Part shown: positions 15,907 to 24,545 of the stretch, piece after piece | Layout of the letters: every line of letters begins with the position of its first letter | How positions within the stretch are numbered: position 1 is the first letter of the stretch | Source: Planctomycetota bacterium | GTDB taxonomy: Bacteria; Planctomycetota; UBA1135; UBA2386 | Reading direction: 5' to 3' | Assembly (NCBI GenBank): GCA_016713175.1 | Contig: JADJPQ010000012.1 | Coordinates: 1 to 64,000 of the forward strand | DNA: 64,000 bases | Made by a program: the position numbers and the translations under genes | The notes under the pieces: generated by a model | What the model saw: the letters and a program-made list of their open reading frames with translations, nothing else | The model's database searches: none | Told to the model about the DNA's origin: nothing

Positions 15907-18900
15907 TGCACCGAGACGGTGCGTTCGGAGACCGTGCGCGAACCAACCGCGAACGCCAGGTTCTGCGCACCCGCGGCCAGCGCCGGGTCGATCCGGATCG
16001 TCAGTTCGCGCGGGGTCAGCGTGCCGATCGGCAGCACGCGCCCGCCGAGCGTGATGGTCACGTCGCGTTGCGGGAACCAACCCCGCAGCGCCACCCAGTC
16101 GCCACGCGTGAACGTCTCCGGGCAATTGGTGATGACCGCGCGACCGAGCAGCACGCCACGCGCGAAATCGAGGTCGGCAGCATCGATCAGGCCATTGCCA
16201 TCGGGATCGACGCCGGTCGCCGGCGTGCCCAGGCGCATGCACAGCACGCGCAGGTCGCCGACCGTCAGCACCCGATCGCCATCCGCATCGGCGGGGAACG
16301 ACGGGAACTCGCGGGCGGACACGATCGGACCGCCAAGCCGCCCGCTGCGGATCTCGACCGCCTGCGTCGACGTCGCCGGGCGCACGTCCCACGCCGCGTC
16401 GTCCAGGATGGCGACCGCGAACTCGACGCCCGCTGGCACGTCGGTGCGAGTCCGCAGGAAGAACCGCAGATCGGCGCTCTCGTCGGGGACCATGACCGGC
16501 AGCCCACCCAGATCGACGACGACCTCGCCGGTCGCCGCCGGCAACGGCAGCTGCAGCAGCAACTGATCGCGCGGCACGGCGGTGGCCGGGTCATCGCGCC
16601 ACAGCGACAAGCCGTCGGCATGGGTCGAAGGGTTGCCGGTGCCGCCGACGAACAATCGGACGCTGCGCGGCCGCAGCGCGCGCTGCGTCCGGTTGGTGAT
16701 CCGGACGGCCAGCAGTTCGACGTCCTCACCGGGCACGAACGTCGCCGCCAGCGCCGACGGCAGCGACTCACCGCCGAAGAAGCCCTCCAGCGACGACGCC
16801 AGGTCGAGTTGCAGCACCACGCCATCCTCGATCCCGCGCAGCACCGTCTGCAGGGCGCCGGGCGTGGTCGGAAAGTCCGGCGACCATGTCCAGCCGGCGA
16901 GCACGGCCAGCCCGTTGCCGGCCACGACCACCGAGTCCAGCACTTCCTGGCCGGCACCGCCGAAATAGCTCGACCACTCGAGCGTCGCGCCGCCAGCCGC
17001 AAACAGCGCCGCGAAGGCATCGCGACTGCCGCCACCGTAGGTCGCCTGGAACGCGTCCGGCGTGGTCGGGAACGATCCCGCCGTCTCGCCGACTGCGAAC
17101 AGCCGGTTCTGACTGTCGCGAGTCACCCCGCGTACGACATCGACGCCGCCGCCGCCGAGCAGGGTACTGTAGGTCAGCGACTGGCCGTTGGCGGCCAACA
17201 CGCTGATGAAACCATCCTGCGGCCCAGCGAGCGTCCGCTGCGGCGCGCTGGCGGTGGTCGGGAAATTCGTCGACGCCGTCGTGCCGCCCAGCAGCACGGC
17301 ACCATCGCTGGCGAGGTCGATCGACAGCACGCGTTCGATGCCGATGCCACCCAGATAGGTCGACCAGACCAGGCCGGCCCCCGTGCTGTTCAGCCGCGAG
17401 ACGACACCGTCGATCGCGCCGCCACTGGTCGTCCGATACGAACTCGGCGTCGTCGGCCAGGTCGAGGACTCGCTCCAGCCGGCGACCGTCGCCTGACCCG
17501 CGCCGTCGACGACGACATCGAGCAGTTGATCCGAGAACAGCGAGCCCATGAACGTCGACCAGGCCGGGGCCGACAGCGCGGCATCCAGCTTCAGCGCGAA
17601 CCCGTCGGTCTGCACGCCGATCGGCCCGCCGATCACGGTCTGGCGCACCCCCGCGGTGACCGGAAAGTCCGGTGAGTAGGTCCAGCCGGCCGCGAACACG
17701 CTGCCGCCGGCATCCACATCGAGGCCTTCGATGACTTCGTCGAGGACGCCACCGACGAATGTGCTGCCGAGCAACGCACTGCCGTTGGCGTTCAACCGGG
17801 TGATGAACCCATCGCCGATCGGCACCACGACGCTCGCGCCGGCCCATGTTCGCCGCCACGCCCCGGCCGTCGTCGGGAAGTCCAGCGACATGGTCCAACC
17901 GCCGACGTAGACCTCGTTCGCCGCATTGGTGTCCAGTGCCCTCACTTCCTCGCCGGCACTGCCGCCGAGATACGTGGCGAACACCAACGACTGGCCGTTC
18001 TCGGCCAGCTTCGCGACGAAGCCATCGCGGATGCCCGTCGTGCGGAACGCACCGCTGGTCGTCGGAAAGTCGCTCGAGCCGGCCCACCCCCCGACCCAAA
18101 GGCCCTGGCCAGGCACCCAGCGCATGTCGTTGACACTGTCGCTGCTGCCGCCGCCGAGCAGCGTGCTCCACTGCAACCCCGGATCGATCGTGGTCGGCAG
18201 CTCGGCCGCCAGCGCCGACGCGGCGAAACCAAAACGCCGCGGCCCGCGAAGTTCGAACCGGATCGAAACCGGGCGGCGTCCTTCCGGCCCGTCCTGCCAC
18301 GACACCGGCGCGGGCTGAACGAGGTCGACCGCGGTGCCATCGGGCATGGGCACGTGCATCACCAACGCGCCGGCGCGATCGATCGTCAGCGCCGACACGC
18401 CCTCGCACTCGGCTTCGATGCCCGCGAGATCGGCTCCGGCCGCAAGCAACAAGTCATACTCGAACACGGCGGCCGCCGTCCCCGCCGGCCGCACCATCAG
18501 GTCGACTCCGGGCCGCAGTTCCCGTACCCGCGCGCGTCGATAGGCCGGAACGTCGCTTCGCCAGCGGGATTCCGCGCCGACGTAGAAGTGATGGCGACAC
18601 GACAACGGCTCGCCCACGGCCACCGCTTCGCCATGCGCATCGACGAAGCGCGTGCGCACGATCGCGCCGTCGCAACCACGCGCCGCGGCGGCATCGCCAT
18701 CGCGTGGTGCCCATCGCTCGAGCCGCATCGTGAAGCCATCGGCATGGATCCATGCCCGGGCGTCGGCGCCGTGCACCGCGAACCGGACCTCCGGATCCCA
18801 TTGGCCGAGATTCGGCACCAGCCGCAGCTCATGCAGACCGACCGGCGCCGGTGGCGTCGATGCCGCCGAAGTCGACGCCGTCGACATCGCGTCGGCGACG

Positions 18901-19010
18901 AGCCAGGACAGACCGAGGATCAAGACAGCCGTGCAAGAACGGATCACTGGGACGCAGGATAGTCGACCGGCCCGGCGAGGAAACCCCTTCCGCACTGCCG
19001 CCAACGGCAA
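15903..19010 (-). CDS. Secreted SBBP beta-propeller protein with dockerin-like C-terminus
   Basis: This protein of about 1,035 aa has an N-terminal hydrophobic export signal (VLILGLSWLVADA). A GTG at 18,947, right before it, is a likelier start than the ATG at 19,010. An N-terminal domain begins at about 60 (VPNLGQWDPEVRFAVHG), as in DUF7948/SBBP proteins. From about 280 to 730 come repeated blades with the pattern 'WSTYLGG ... DVA...VAGWT.S.DFPTT.GA.QTT..G..DGFV..L', diagnostic of SBBP. The C-terminus has a dockerin/EF-hand-like pair (DADGDRVLTVGD; DPDGNGLIDAADLDFARG) and an IPT-like end. It is probably a cell-surface or exported structural protein. It has no enzymatic motif. Confidence 0.88.
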   Translation of the reverse strand: MPLAAVRKGFPRRAGRLSCVPVIRSCTAVLILGLSWLVADAMSTASTSAASTPPAPVGLHELRLVPNLGQWDPEVRFAVHGADARAWIHADGFTMRLERWAPRDGDAAAARGCDGAIVRTRFVDAHGEAVAVGEPLSCRHHFYVGAESRWRSDVPAYRRARVRELRPGVDLMVRPAGTAAAVFEYDLLLAAGADLAGIEAECEGVSALTIDRAGALVMHVPMPDGTAVDLVQPAPVSWQDGPEGRRPVSIRFELRGPRRFGFAASALAAELPTTIDPGLQWSTLLGGGSSDSVNDMRWVPGQGLWVGGWAGSSDFPTTSGAFRTTGIRDGFVAKLAENGQSLVFATYLGGSAGEEVRALDTNAANEVYVGGWTMSLDFPTTAGAWRRTWAGASVVVPIGDGFITRLNANGSALLGSTFVGGVLDEVIEGLDVDAGGSVFAAGWTYSPDFPVTAGVRQTVIGGPIGVQTDGFALKLDAALSAPAWSTFMGSLFSDQLLDVVVDGAGQATVAGWSESSTWPTTPSSYRTTSGGAIDGVVSRLNSTGAGLVWSTYLGGIGIERVLSIDLASDGAVLLGGTTASTNFPTTASAPQRTLAGPQDGFISVLAANGQSLTYSTLLGGGGVDVVRGVTRDSQNRLFAVGETAGSFPTTPDAFQATYGGGSRDAFAALFAAGGATLEWSSYFGGAGQEVLDSVVVAGNGLAVLAGWTWSPDFPTTPGALQTVLRGIEDGVVLQLDLASSLEGFFGGESLPSALAATFVPGEDVELLAVRITNRTQRALRPRSVRLFVGGTGNPSTHADGLSLWRDDPATAVPRDQLLLQLPLPAATGEVVVDLGGLPVMVPDESADLRFFLRTRTDVPAGVEFAVAILDDAAWDVRPATSTQAVEIRSGRLGGPIVSAREFPSFPADADGDRVLTVGDLRVLCMRLGTPATGVDPDGNGLIDAADLDFARGVLLGRAVITNCPETFTRGDWVALRGWFPQRDVTITLGGRVLPIGTLTPRELTIRIDPALAAGAQNLAFAVGSRTVSERTVSVQ

Positions 19011-19046
19011 TTCCCGATGGCGCGGGCAGCTCGAGCGGCGACGCCG

Positions 19047-20138
19047 TCAGTCGTCCCGTTCGCCCAGGGCCCCGGCGTTGGCGCCGTCGACGCCCATGCT
19101 GCGCAGGATGTTGCGTTCGAGGCGACGCTCGAGGCGCCGCAACGCCCGCGGGTCGTCGCTCGCCAACTGCACGCTGCCGCCAGCCACCGAACCATGGCCA
19201 CCGAACGTCCCGGCCTCGCCGGTCATCGCATCGCGGATCAGCCCCCAGGCATCCCGGTTCTGCAGCTCGGTCCGCACCGACACGTAGTAGGTCGTGCCGA
19301 CCAGTCCGCCACAGAACACCGCGCGGACGCCCTCCATCCGGAGCAACAGATCGGCGACCTCGGCAACCATCTCGGCACTGCCCGTGCGGCCGAGCGAACA
19401 CAGCGTGACGCCGTGGTAGAGGCGGACCTTGTTCAGCGCCTGCTTCAACGTCTTGAAGTAGGCCGCCGACAGCCTTGGCCGCGTGATCGCCGCGAGCTTC
19501 TGCCGATCGACGTGGCCGAACAGGAAGTCGTAGGCGCGCAGGTCGACGTCACTGACGTTGCGCGACAGGTCGGCGGTGTCGGTCTTGATGCCGTACGCCA
19601 GCGCCGTCGCCACTTCCCGGCTCGGGGTCACCCCGCACGTCTGGAAATAGCTGGCCACCAGCGAACTGGTGGCGCCGACATCGCAGCGAACGTCGAGAAA
19701 CGCACCATCGGCGAGCTGCACGCGGGGCTGCGCGCAGACGTGGTGATCGATCACGATGTCGACCTGACGACCGGCGGGGACCACCGTATGGCCGAAGCCC
19801 GGCTGGGTGTCGACCAGCGCGACGCAATCGAACGGCGTCAGATCGAGTTCTTGCAGCGTTGCCATCGCGATGCCGAGCTGGCGGACCATTTCCTGGTTCT
19901 CCGCCCGCAGGATCCGGCCGGTGATCGCGAACGTCGCCGGGATCTGCGCCACCGCATGAGCGAACGCCTGCAGGCCAACCGCACCGCCCAGCGAATCCGG
20001 ATCCGGGTTGTTGTGGGTCAGCACCAGGAGGCGTCGCCGGCCGCGCAGCAGTCGCTGCAGCGACCGCGCGGGGTCGCCGACCACGGGCGCGGACTTGGTC
20101 ACAGGATGGGACACGGCACTGGACACTGCGGGGAACAT
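19047..20138 (-). CDS. DHH-family phosphoesterase (NrnA-like)
   Basis: The protein is about 363 aa. Metal-binding motifs of the DHH superfamily: THNNPDPDSLGGAVGL, VDTQPGFGH, IDHH and GATSSLV ... YGIKTDT. A DHHA1 domain ends with GGHGSVAGGSV. Relatives are NrnA-type oligoribonuclease/pAp phosphatases or exopolyphosphatase-like enzymes. The NDPDSL variant of DADAI still provides the Asp ligands. It is cytoplasmic. The ATG at 20,138 is chosen over a GTG at 20,183 that would overlap the preceding TIM-barrel gene by 25 bp. Substrate is not certain. Confidence 0.85.
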   Translation of the reverse strand: MFPAVSSAVSHPVTKSAPVVGDPARSLQRLLRGRRRLLVLTHNNPDPDSLGGAVGLQAFAHAVAQIPATFAITGRILRAENQEMVRQLGIAMATLQELDLTPFDCVALVDTQPGFGHTVVPAGRQVDIVIDHHVCAQPRVQLADGAFLDVRCDVGATSSLVASYFQTCGVTPSREVATALAYGIKTDTADLSRNVSDVDLRAYDFLFGHVDRQKLAAITRPRLSAAYFKTLKQALNKVRLYHGVTLCSLGRTGSAEMVAEVADLLLRMEGVRAVFCGGLVGTTYYVSVRTELQNRDAWGLIRDAMTGEAGTFGGHGSVAGGSVQLASDDPRALRRLERRLERNILRSMGVDGANAGALGERDD

Positions 20139-20158
20139 CGGCACGGGGGCCGGCTGAG

Positions 20159-21052
20159 CTACAGACCGTACTTGTCCAGACACGAACGGATGCCCGGCAG
20201 TTCTGCGGGATCGACCGTCGGGTCCAGGTCCAGAACGACCGGCAGCACGCGGCTGGTCCGGTGTACATAGGAGCCCAGCAGCCCGTAGTCCACCCCACCG
20301 GCACCCGGCGGACCGTACATTCCGTCCGGTCCAGCGTCACCTAAACCACAGCCAGCAAACCGATTAGAGAAATCTTCCAGCGCCTCGCCGGGCTCTTCGT
20401 CGAGGACCTGCTGCCGGCGGGCCGAAACCGCGGCGTCGTGCCAGTAGAACAGCGGGAGATGCCGCAGGTCCTCGAAGATGGCGGCCAGGCCGGCGCGATC
20501 GGCAACGGTCAACAGGCTTCGACCTGGACTCAGCGCGAACTTATTGTCGGGAAACGATTTGCAGACTCCGTACAGCGCTCGGCAGACACGGTCGAGCGCC
20601 CCCAGGACGACCGCCTTGCGCCGGGCTAGCAGCGGCTGTGCCTTCTCCCTGGTCCAGGCGGCGTGGGGATCGCCGAGGTCGTGCGCCTCGACCTCACCCA
20701 GGACCGCCACCCGACCCGGCTCGAGCACGATCCACTCCGTTCCCAGCCTCTGACCGGTGCGCACCGCGTCGGCGATCGCCGAACGCGCCGCCGCCAATTC
20801 GCCGTCTCGGGCCGACGCCAGGCCAGCCGTGGCCGAGTCCTCGGTCAACGTGGAGTCCGCCCGGACGATCGGGACCCGCACGGGCAGGTCGCTCGCCGCA
20901 GCACGCCATGCCGACCAGTCGACGAGCCGCGGCCCCGGCCCAGCGGCAAGCCCGGCAAAACCGGCATCCAGGGTCCACAGCCACAGGCGCCGCGGATCCG
21001 TGGGACCGTGCACGGACGCCCATGGCGCCGCCAGGAAACGATTCACAGTCAT
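20159..21052 (-). CDS. Xylose-isomerase-like TIM-barrel protein
   Basis: This 297-aa protein starts at ATG 21,052 (MTVNRFLAAPW; GGAAAG about 8 bp upstream). Secondary-structure rhythm and segments WLWTLDAGFAGL, GTEWIVLEPG, LSPGRSLLTVADRAGLAAIF and VLDLDPTVDPAEL fit the AP-endonuclease-2/sugar phosphate isomerase fold, although no complete metal site is obvious. The last third, with many Gly and Tyr, is unusual. It lies upstream of, and probably cotranscribed with, the DHH phosphoesterase. Function is unknown. Confidence 0.6.
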   Translation of the reverse strand: MTVNRFLAAPWASVHGPTDPRRLWLWTLDAGFAGLAAGPGPRLVDWSAWRAAASDLPVRVPIVRADSTLTEDSATAGLASARDGELAAARSAIADAVRTGQRLGTEWIVLEPGRVAVLGEVEAHDLGDPHAAWTREKAQPLLARRKAVVLGALDRVCRALYGVCKSFPDNKFALSPGRSLLTVADRAGLAAIFEDLRHLPLFYWHDAAVSARRQQVLDEEPGEALEDFSNRFAGCGLGDAGPDGMYGPPGAGGVDYGLLGSYVHRTSRVLPVVLDLDPTVDPAELPGIRSCLDKYGL

Positions 21053-21152
21053 GTTAGTAACTTTCCAAGATCCGATGACACCGGTAGTTTGTGCCTGCCG
21101 GCCAACGGACGAACCCGTGGCCGGCAACTGCCACGTTATCCGGAGACCGCCC

Positions 21153-22487
21153 ATGCGCAGAAGCCTGATGCTGACGTCCGCGCTCGCCCTGTTCGGGTGC
21201 ACCGTCAACGACTCCCACGCCCAGGAAGACCGGGGCCGGCTGCAGAATTCGGTTCAACGCCTCGAACAGCGGCTCGAGCGGGTAGACGAATACCTGAAGG
21301 CGCTGCAGGCGGATCAGAGCCAACAGACCAAGGACCGCGAGCGGCTGTTGCGCGATCTGCAGGGCGAAGCCGGCAAGTTGCGCGAGGCGATGACCGCCAA
21401 GGAGCGCGAACAGGAACAGCAACGGCAGCAGGCCCAGCAGCGCATCGCCGAACTGGAACAGATGCTGATGGCGCGTGAGCAGCAGCACACCGCTCAGGAA
21501 GGCTCGCGGCGCGCCGAAGCCGAGATCGCCAAGAACAGCCAGGCGCAGCAAGCGCGCCAGATCGCCGAGTTGGAGAACCGGCTGCGCGAGGCCCAGGCAC
21601 GCGCCGAGAAGGCCGTGCAGGAAGCAAACGAACGGCTGCAGAACGCCGAACGGGGGCAGGCCAGGCAGCAGCAGCAGCAACAGGGCCGACTGGCGGACCT
21701 GGAAGCCCAACTGCTACAGACGCGGAGCCGCCTCGAAGAGATGACGCGACGCGCCGAGCAGGGCGAGCAGCAACACGGTGCGCTGCAGAAACGCCTCGGC
21801 GACTTCGAACGGATGGCCAAGGACCAGCAGCAGGCGATGGCGCAAGCACAGGATCGACTGCAGGCCGCCAAGGCCGAAGCCGATCGGGCGATCGAGACGT
21901 CGGTGCGCAAGGCCCGCGAGGACGTCGAACGGTCGTTCGCCGAACGAGCGAAGGAAGACCAGCGCGCGCGCAGGGCCGTGGACGAAGCCAACGCTGCGGC
22001 GGCGCAACGGGCCAAGGCGGACTCGGCGGGGGCCTTGGCGACGCTGGCGCGCGAACGTGGCGCGGTCGAGAAGCTGCGGGCCGAGGTCTCTGAGCTGCTC
22101 GCCTTGCAGAAGTCCGGCGGTATGGTCGCGCCCGCCGACAAGGCGAAGAGGAGTGACGACGGCGAAGCCGAGGACGAGGATGAGGACGACGAGGACGACG
22201 ACGAGTGCTGCGAGGACTGCGGCGCGCAATGCTGCAACGTCGCCGGCGATTGCTGCACCGCGCCCGGCGGCGTGCAGATCGTCGTCAACAACGCCGAAGG
22301 CGAGGTCCACATCCACATCCACACCAGCGGCGACGGCGAGCCGAAGGTGCAGGTGCTGGGCGCCGACGGTCACCGGCTGCCCGAACGCCTCGACCGCAAG
22401 CCCGACGAGCCCAAGAAGGCCGACGCGAAAAAGAGCGCCGACCAGAAGGACGGCAAGAAGAAGAACGACGGCAGGAAGATCGACTGA
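21153..22487 (+). CDS. Coiled-coil lipoprotein with acidic, Cys-rich and His-repeat tail
   Basis: The start ATG at 21,153 has CGGAG nine bases upstream. This 444-aa lipoprotein (lipobox ALFGC, Cys16) has a long Gln/Glu/Arg-rich coiled coil at about 25-320, then an Asp/Glu run (about 335-351). A cluster of seven Cys (352, 353, 356, 360, 361, 367, 368) follows, then alternating HIHIH (386-390), then a Lys/Asp-rich tail (about 414-444). The Cys and His blocks suggest metal binding. The overall form resembles a periplasmic tether or scaffold. It is divergent from the TIM-barrel gene (100 bp between starts) and convergent with an ECF sigma gene. Confidence 0.8.
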   Translation: MRRSLMLTSALALFGCTVNDSHAQEDRGRLQNSVQRLEQRLERVDEYLKALQADQSQQTKDRERLLRDLQGEAGKLREAMTAKEREQEQQRQQAQQRIAELEQMLMAREQQHTAQEGSRRAEAEIAKNSQAQQARQIAELENRLREAQARAEKAVQEANERLQNAERGQARQQQQQQGRLADLEAQLLQTRSRLEEMTRRAEQGEQQHGALQKRLGDFERMAKDQQQAMAQAQDRLQAAKAEADRAIETSVRKAREDVERSFAERAKEDQRARRAVDEANAAAAQRAKADSAGALATLARERGAVEKLRAEVSELLALQKSGGMVAPADKAKRSDDGEAEDEDEDDEDDDECCEDCGAQCCNVAGDCCTAPGGVQIVVNNAEGEVHIHIHTSGDGEPKVQVLGADGHRLPERLDRKPDEPKKADAKKSADQKDGKKKNDGRKID

Positions 22488-22508
22488 CGGCGCGCGCGGG
22501 CGTCAGTC
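22482..22508. terminator. Bidirectional terminator-like hairpin between convergent genes
   Basis: Perfect 8-bp arms, GACTGACG and CGTCAGTC, are separated by an 11-nt GC-only loop. They contain both stop codons of the convergent lipoprotein and ECF sigma genes. There is no T-run, as is usual in very GC-rich genomes. Confidence 0.5.
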
Positions 22509-23126
22509 GTCGAACGCGGCCAGCAGTTCCTGCAGCCGCTGCATCGCCCGCATGTAGAGCGACCGCACCGTCACTTCCTTGGTGTAGCCGAGTTCGGGCA
22601 TGATCTGCGCGAACGGCTTGCCCTGGAACAGCCGCAGTTCGATCACGCGCTTGTGCTTGTCGCTCATCTCGGCGAGCGCCTGCCGCATCGAATCGCTGAG
22701 TTCCTGATAGCGCACCAGCATGCTCTGCCGCGGCGTCCTGGCGTCGGCGAAGTGCTCGCGCCCGCCGGTCTCGTCGAAGTCGCCGAGGTGCTTCAGCCGG
22801 CCGCCGCCGCGCTTCTTGGACCGTTCGCGGCGCCAGTAGTCGTTCAACTTGCGGTGCGCGATCATCCGCACCCAACCCGAGAACGACGCCCCGGGCTCGA
22901 CGACGAACGCGCGGATGTCCTTGAACACCTGCAGCAGCACTTCCTGCGTCAGGTCGTCGAGGTTGCGGTCGGTCGGCAGGTTGGTGTGCGCGGTCGCCTC
23001 TTCGACCCAGCGCGCGATCTTGCCGTGCAGGTTGGTCCACGACAGGTCGTGATCGCCGTCGCCCTGCACGTTCTTGACGTGATGCAGCGTGCTCGACAAT
23101 GGCGGGTCGTCCTTGCTGTTGGCCAT
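22503..23126 (-). CDS. ECF-type RNA polymerase sigma factor
   Basis: This 207-aa protein has region 2 at about 45-110 (DDLTQEVLLQVFKDI; FSGWVRMIAHRKLNDYWRRE, the 2.2-2.4 core). Region 4 is at about 145-205 (LAEMSDKHKRVIELRLFQGK; AQIMPELGYTKEVTVRSLYM). Starts at ATG 23,126. An Arg/Lys/Gly-rich insert (SKKRGGGRLKHLGD) lies between the regions. It directs transcription of a stress- or envelope-type regulon. No anti-sigma gene is adjacent on its strand. It is divergent from a second ECF sigma gene only 184 bp away. Confidence 0.88.
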   Translation of the reverse strand: MANSKDDPPLSSTLHHVKNVQGDGDHDLSWTNLHGKIARWVEEATAHTNLPTDRNLDDLTQEVLLQVFKDIRAFVVEPGASFSGWVRMIAHRKLNDYWRRERSKKRGGGRLKHLGDFDETGGREHFADARTPRQSMLVRYQELSDSMRQALAEMSDKHKRVIELRLFQGKPFAQIMPELGYTKEVTVRSLYMRAMQRLQELLAAFDD

Positions 23127-23310
23127 CCGCGGCAGCGTAGCCGATCGGCCACACGGCGGCACACCGACGCCGGGACCATCGCGCTGCCGGATTCTCGCCA
23201 CGGATCGAACGACTCCGGACACAGCAGGGCAGTCCTGGACCGAGGCCCACAGAACCTGCACCATCATGCGCCGCCGCCGTCGCCGTTCCTGGTTCGGCCG
23301 GCCTCGCCGG

Positions 23311-23880
23311 ATGCAACAATCCCCCGATGGACACCAGCAGGATCGCCAGTTCGTGGCCGACTTCCTGGCCGATCGACATGCGCACGAAGCGGCGATGTTC
23401 GAACGGCTGCGGATCGTGCCCAAGCTGCTGGCGATCAAGAACGCGCGGCTCGGCCGACCGCTCGACGAACACTCGCTGGCCGACCTCGTCAGCGAGGTCA
23501 CCATGGTGATCCTGCGCAAACTCGATCAATACCGCGGCGACGGCAGCCTGCAGGCATTCTTCGCCGCATTCTGCGATTTCGAACTGCGCAACAAGTTCCG
23601 GGCCCTGCGGCGCCGCCGCGCCCACTTCGAGCCGTTGGACGAAACCCATGAACCCGCGGCGCCGATGCCCGACGACAGCGTCGACGATCTGGCTCTGCGC
23701 GCGCTCGACCGGCTGGGCGGCGTCGAGGCCGAGACGATCCGGCTGCATCTGTTCGGCGACCTCGACTTCGGCGCCATCGCGGCCCGCACCGGCACCACGG
23801 CCGTCAACGCCAAGAGCCGCTTCTACCGCGGCCTGCGGCGCTTGCGGGAGATGCTCGACGAGCGGGGAGATGCCGCATGA
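23311..23880 (+). CDS. ECF-type RNA polymerase sigma factor in CHAT operon
   Basis: The protein is 189 aa. Region 2 (LADLVSEVTMVILRKLDQYR; LQAFFAAFCDFELRNKFRAL) is followed by a region 4 with a short acidic linker (PMPDDSVDD) and HLFGDLDFGAIAARTGTTAV, then SRFYRGLRRLREML. The start at 23,311 is a choice among close candidates. Its stop overlaps the start of the anti-sigma-like gene (ATGA), which in turn overlaps the CHAT gene: a three-gene translationally coupled unit. It presumably drives its own operon and others. Confidence 0.85.
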   Translation: MQQSPDGHQQDRQFVADFLADRHAHEAAMFERLRIVPKLLAIKNARLGRPLDEHSLADLVSEVTMVILRKLDQYRGDGSLQAFFAAFCDFELRNKFRALRRRRAHFEPLDETHEPAAPMPDDSVDDLALRALDRLGGVEAETIRLHLFGDLDFGAIAARTGTTAVNAKSRFYRGLRRLREMLDERGDAA

Positions 23881-24545
23881 ACGCCGACGAACGCGAAGAA
23901 CTGCTGGCGCGCCTGCTGGCCGGGGAGTCGTCCGAGGACGACCCGCAGGTCCGCGCCGCGATGGCGGAGGATCCGACGATGCGCGAAGAACTGCAGATCC
24001 TGCGCGGCCTGGAGGCCGACTATCGCCGACTGGCGACGCAGCAACGCGACGACCTGACGGCCGCGAGTGCGCTGGCGGCTGGACCGGGTGAAGACCGCGT
24101 GGCGGCGGCGCTGCGCGCGTTCGTCGCCGAACAACCGGTTGCAACCCCGCGAACGTCGGCATGGACCCGCCGTTCGTGGTGGCTCGCCGCCGCGGGCACC
24201 GCGCTCGCCGTCGGCATCGGCTGGTGGGCGACGCGGCCACCGGGCGAGGCCCTGCCGGTGACGCTCGGCCGCAGTCCGGATGGCCTGTCACCGAGTGGTG
24301 CCGTCGCCGAGTTCACCGAGTTCGGCTGGACGACGCCGGCGGCCCCCGGGCGGACGTTCACGCTCGAGATCGTCGACGCGGGCTCCGGACGCGAGGTCGT
24401 GACGCGCGAACTGTCGGTCTCGCCATGGCAACCGACGGCGGCCGAACGCGCGGCGCTGCCGGACGACATCCAGTGGTCGCTGCGGGTCCGCGACGCCGAC
24501 GACACCGAGATCACGCTGACGACCCGGGCGACGCGGCGGCGATGA
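23877..24545 (+). CDS. Single-pass membrane anti-sigma-like protein
   Basis: This 222-aa protein has an acidic cytoplasmic N-terminal region (1-99, EREELLARLLAGESSEDDPQ), one transmembrane helix (about 101-118, WWLAAAGTALAVGIGWWAT) and an extracytoplasmic beta-rich C-terminal domain (about 125-222). The layout and the position between an ECF sigma factor and a protease match membrane anti-sigma factors. No HxxxCxxC zinc motif is present, so it is not a classic ZAS. It overlaps both neighbours by ATGA. Anti-sigma function is inference from position and topology. Confidence 0.72.
   Translation: MNADEREELLARLLAGESSEDDPQVRAAMAEDPTMREELQILRGLEADYRRLATQQRDDLTAASALAAGPGEDRVAAALRAFVAEQPVATPRTSAWTRRSWWLAAAGTALAVGIGWWATRPPGEALPVTLGRSPDGLSPSGAVAEFTEFGWTTPAAPGRTFTLEIVDAGSGREVVTRELSVSPWQPTAAERAALPDDIQWSLRVRDADDTEITLTTRATRRR

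Noticed and set aside
22285..24291. 668-residue minus-strand ORF across two ECF sigma genes
   Set aside because: Shadow of the ECF sigma, anti-sigma and lipoprotein genes; no domain.
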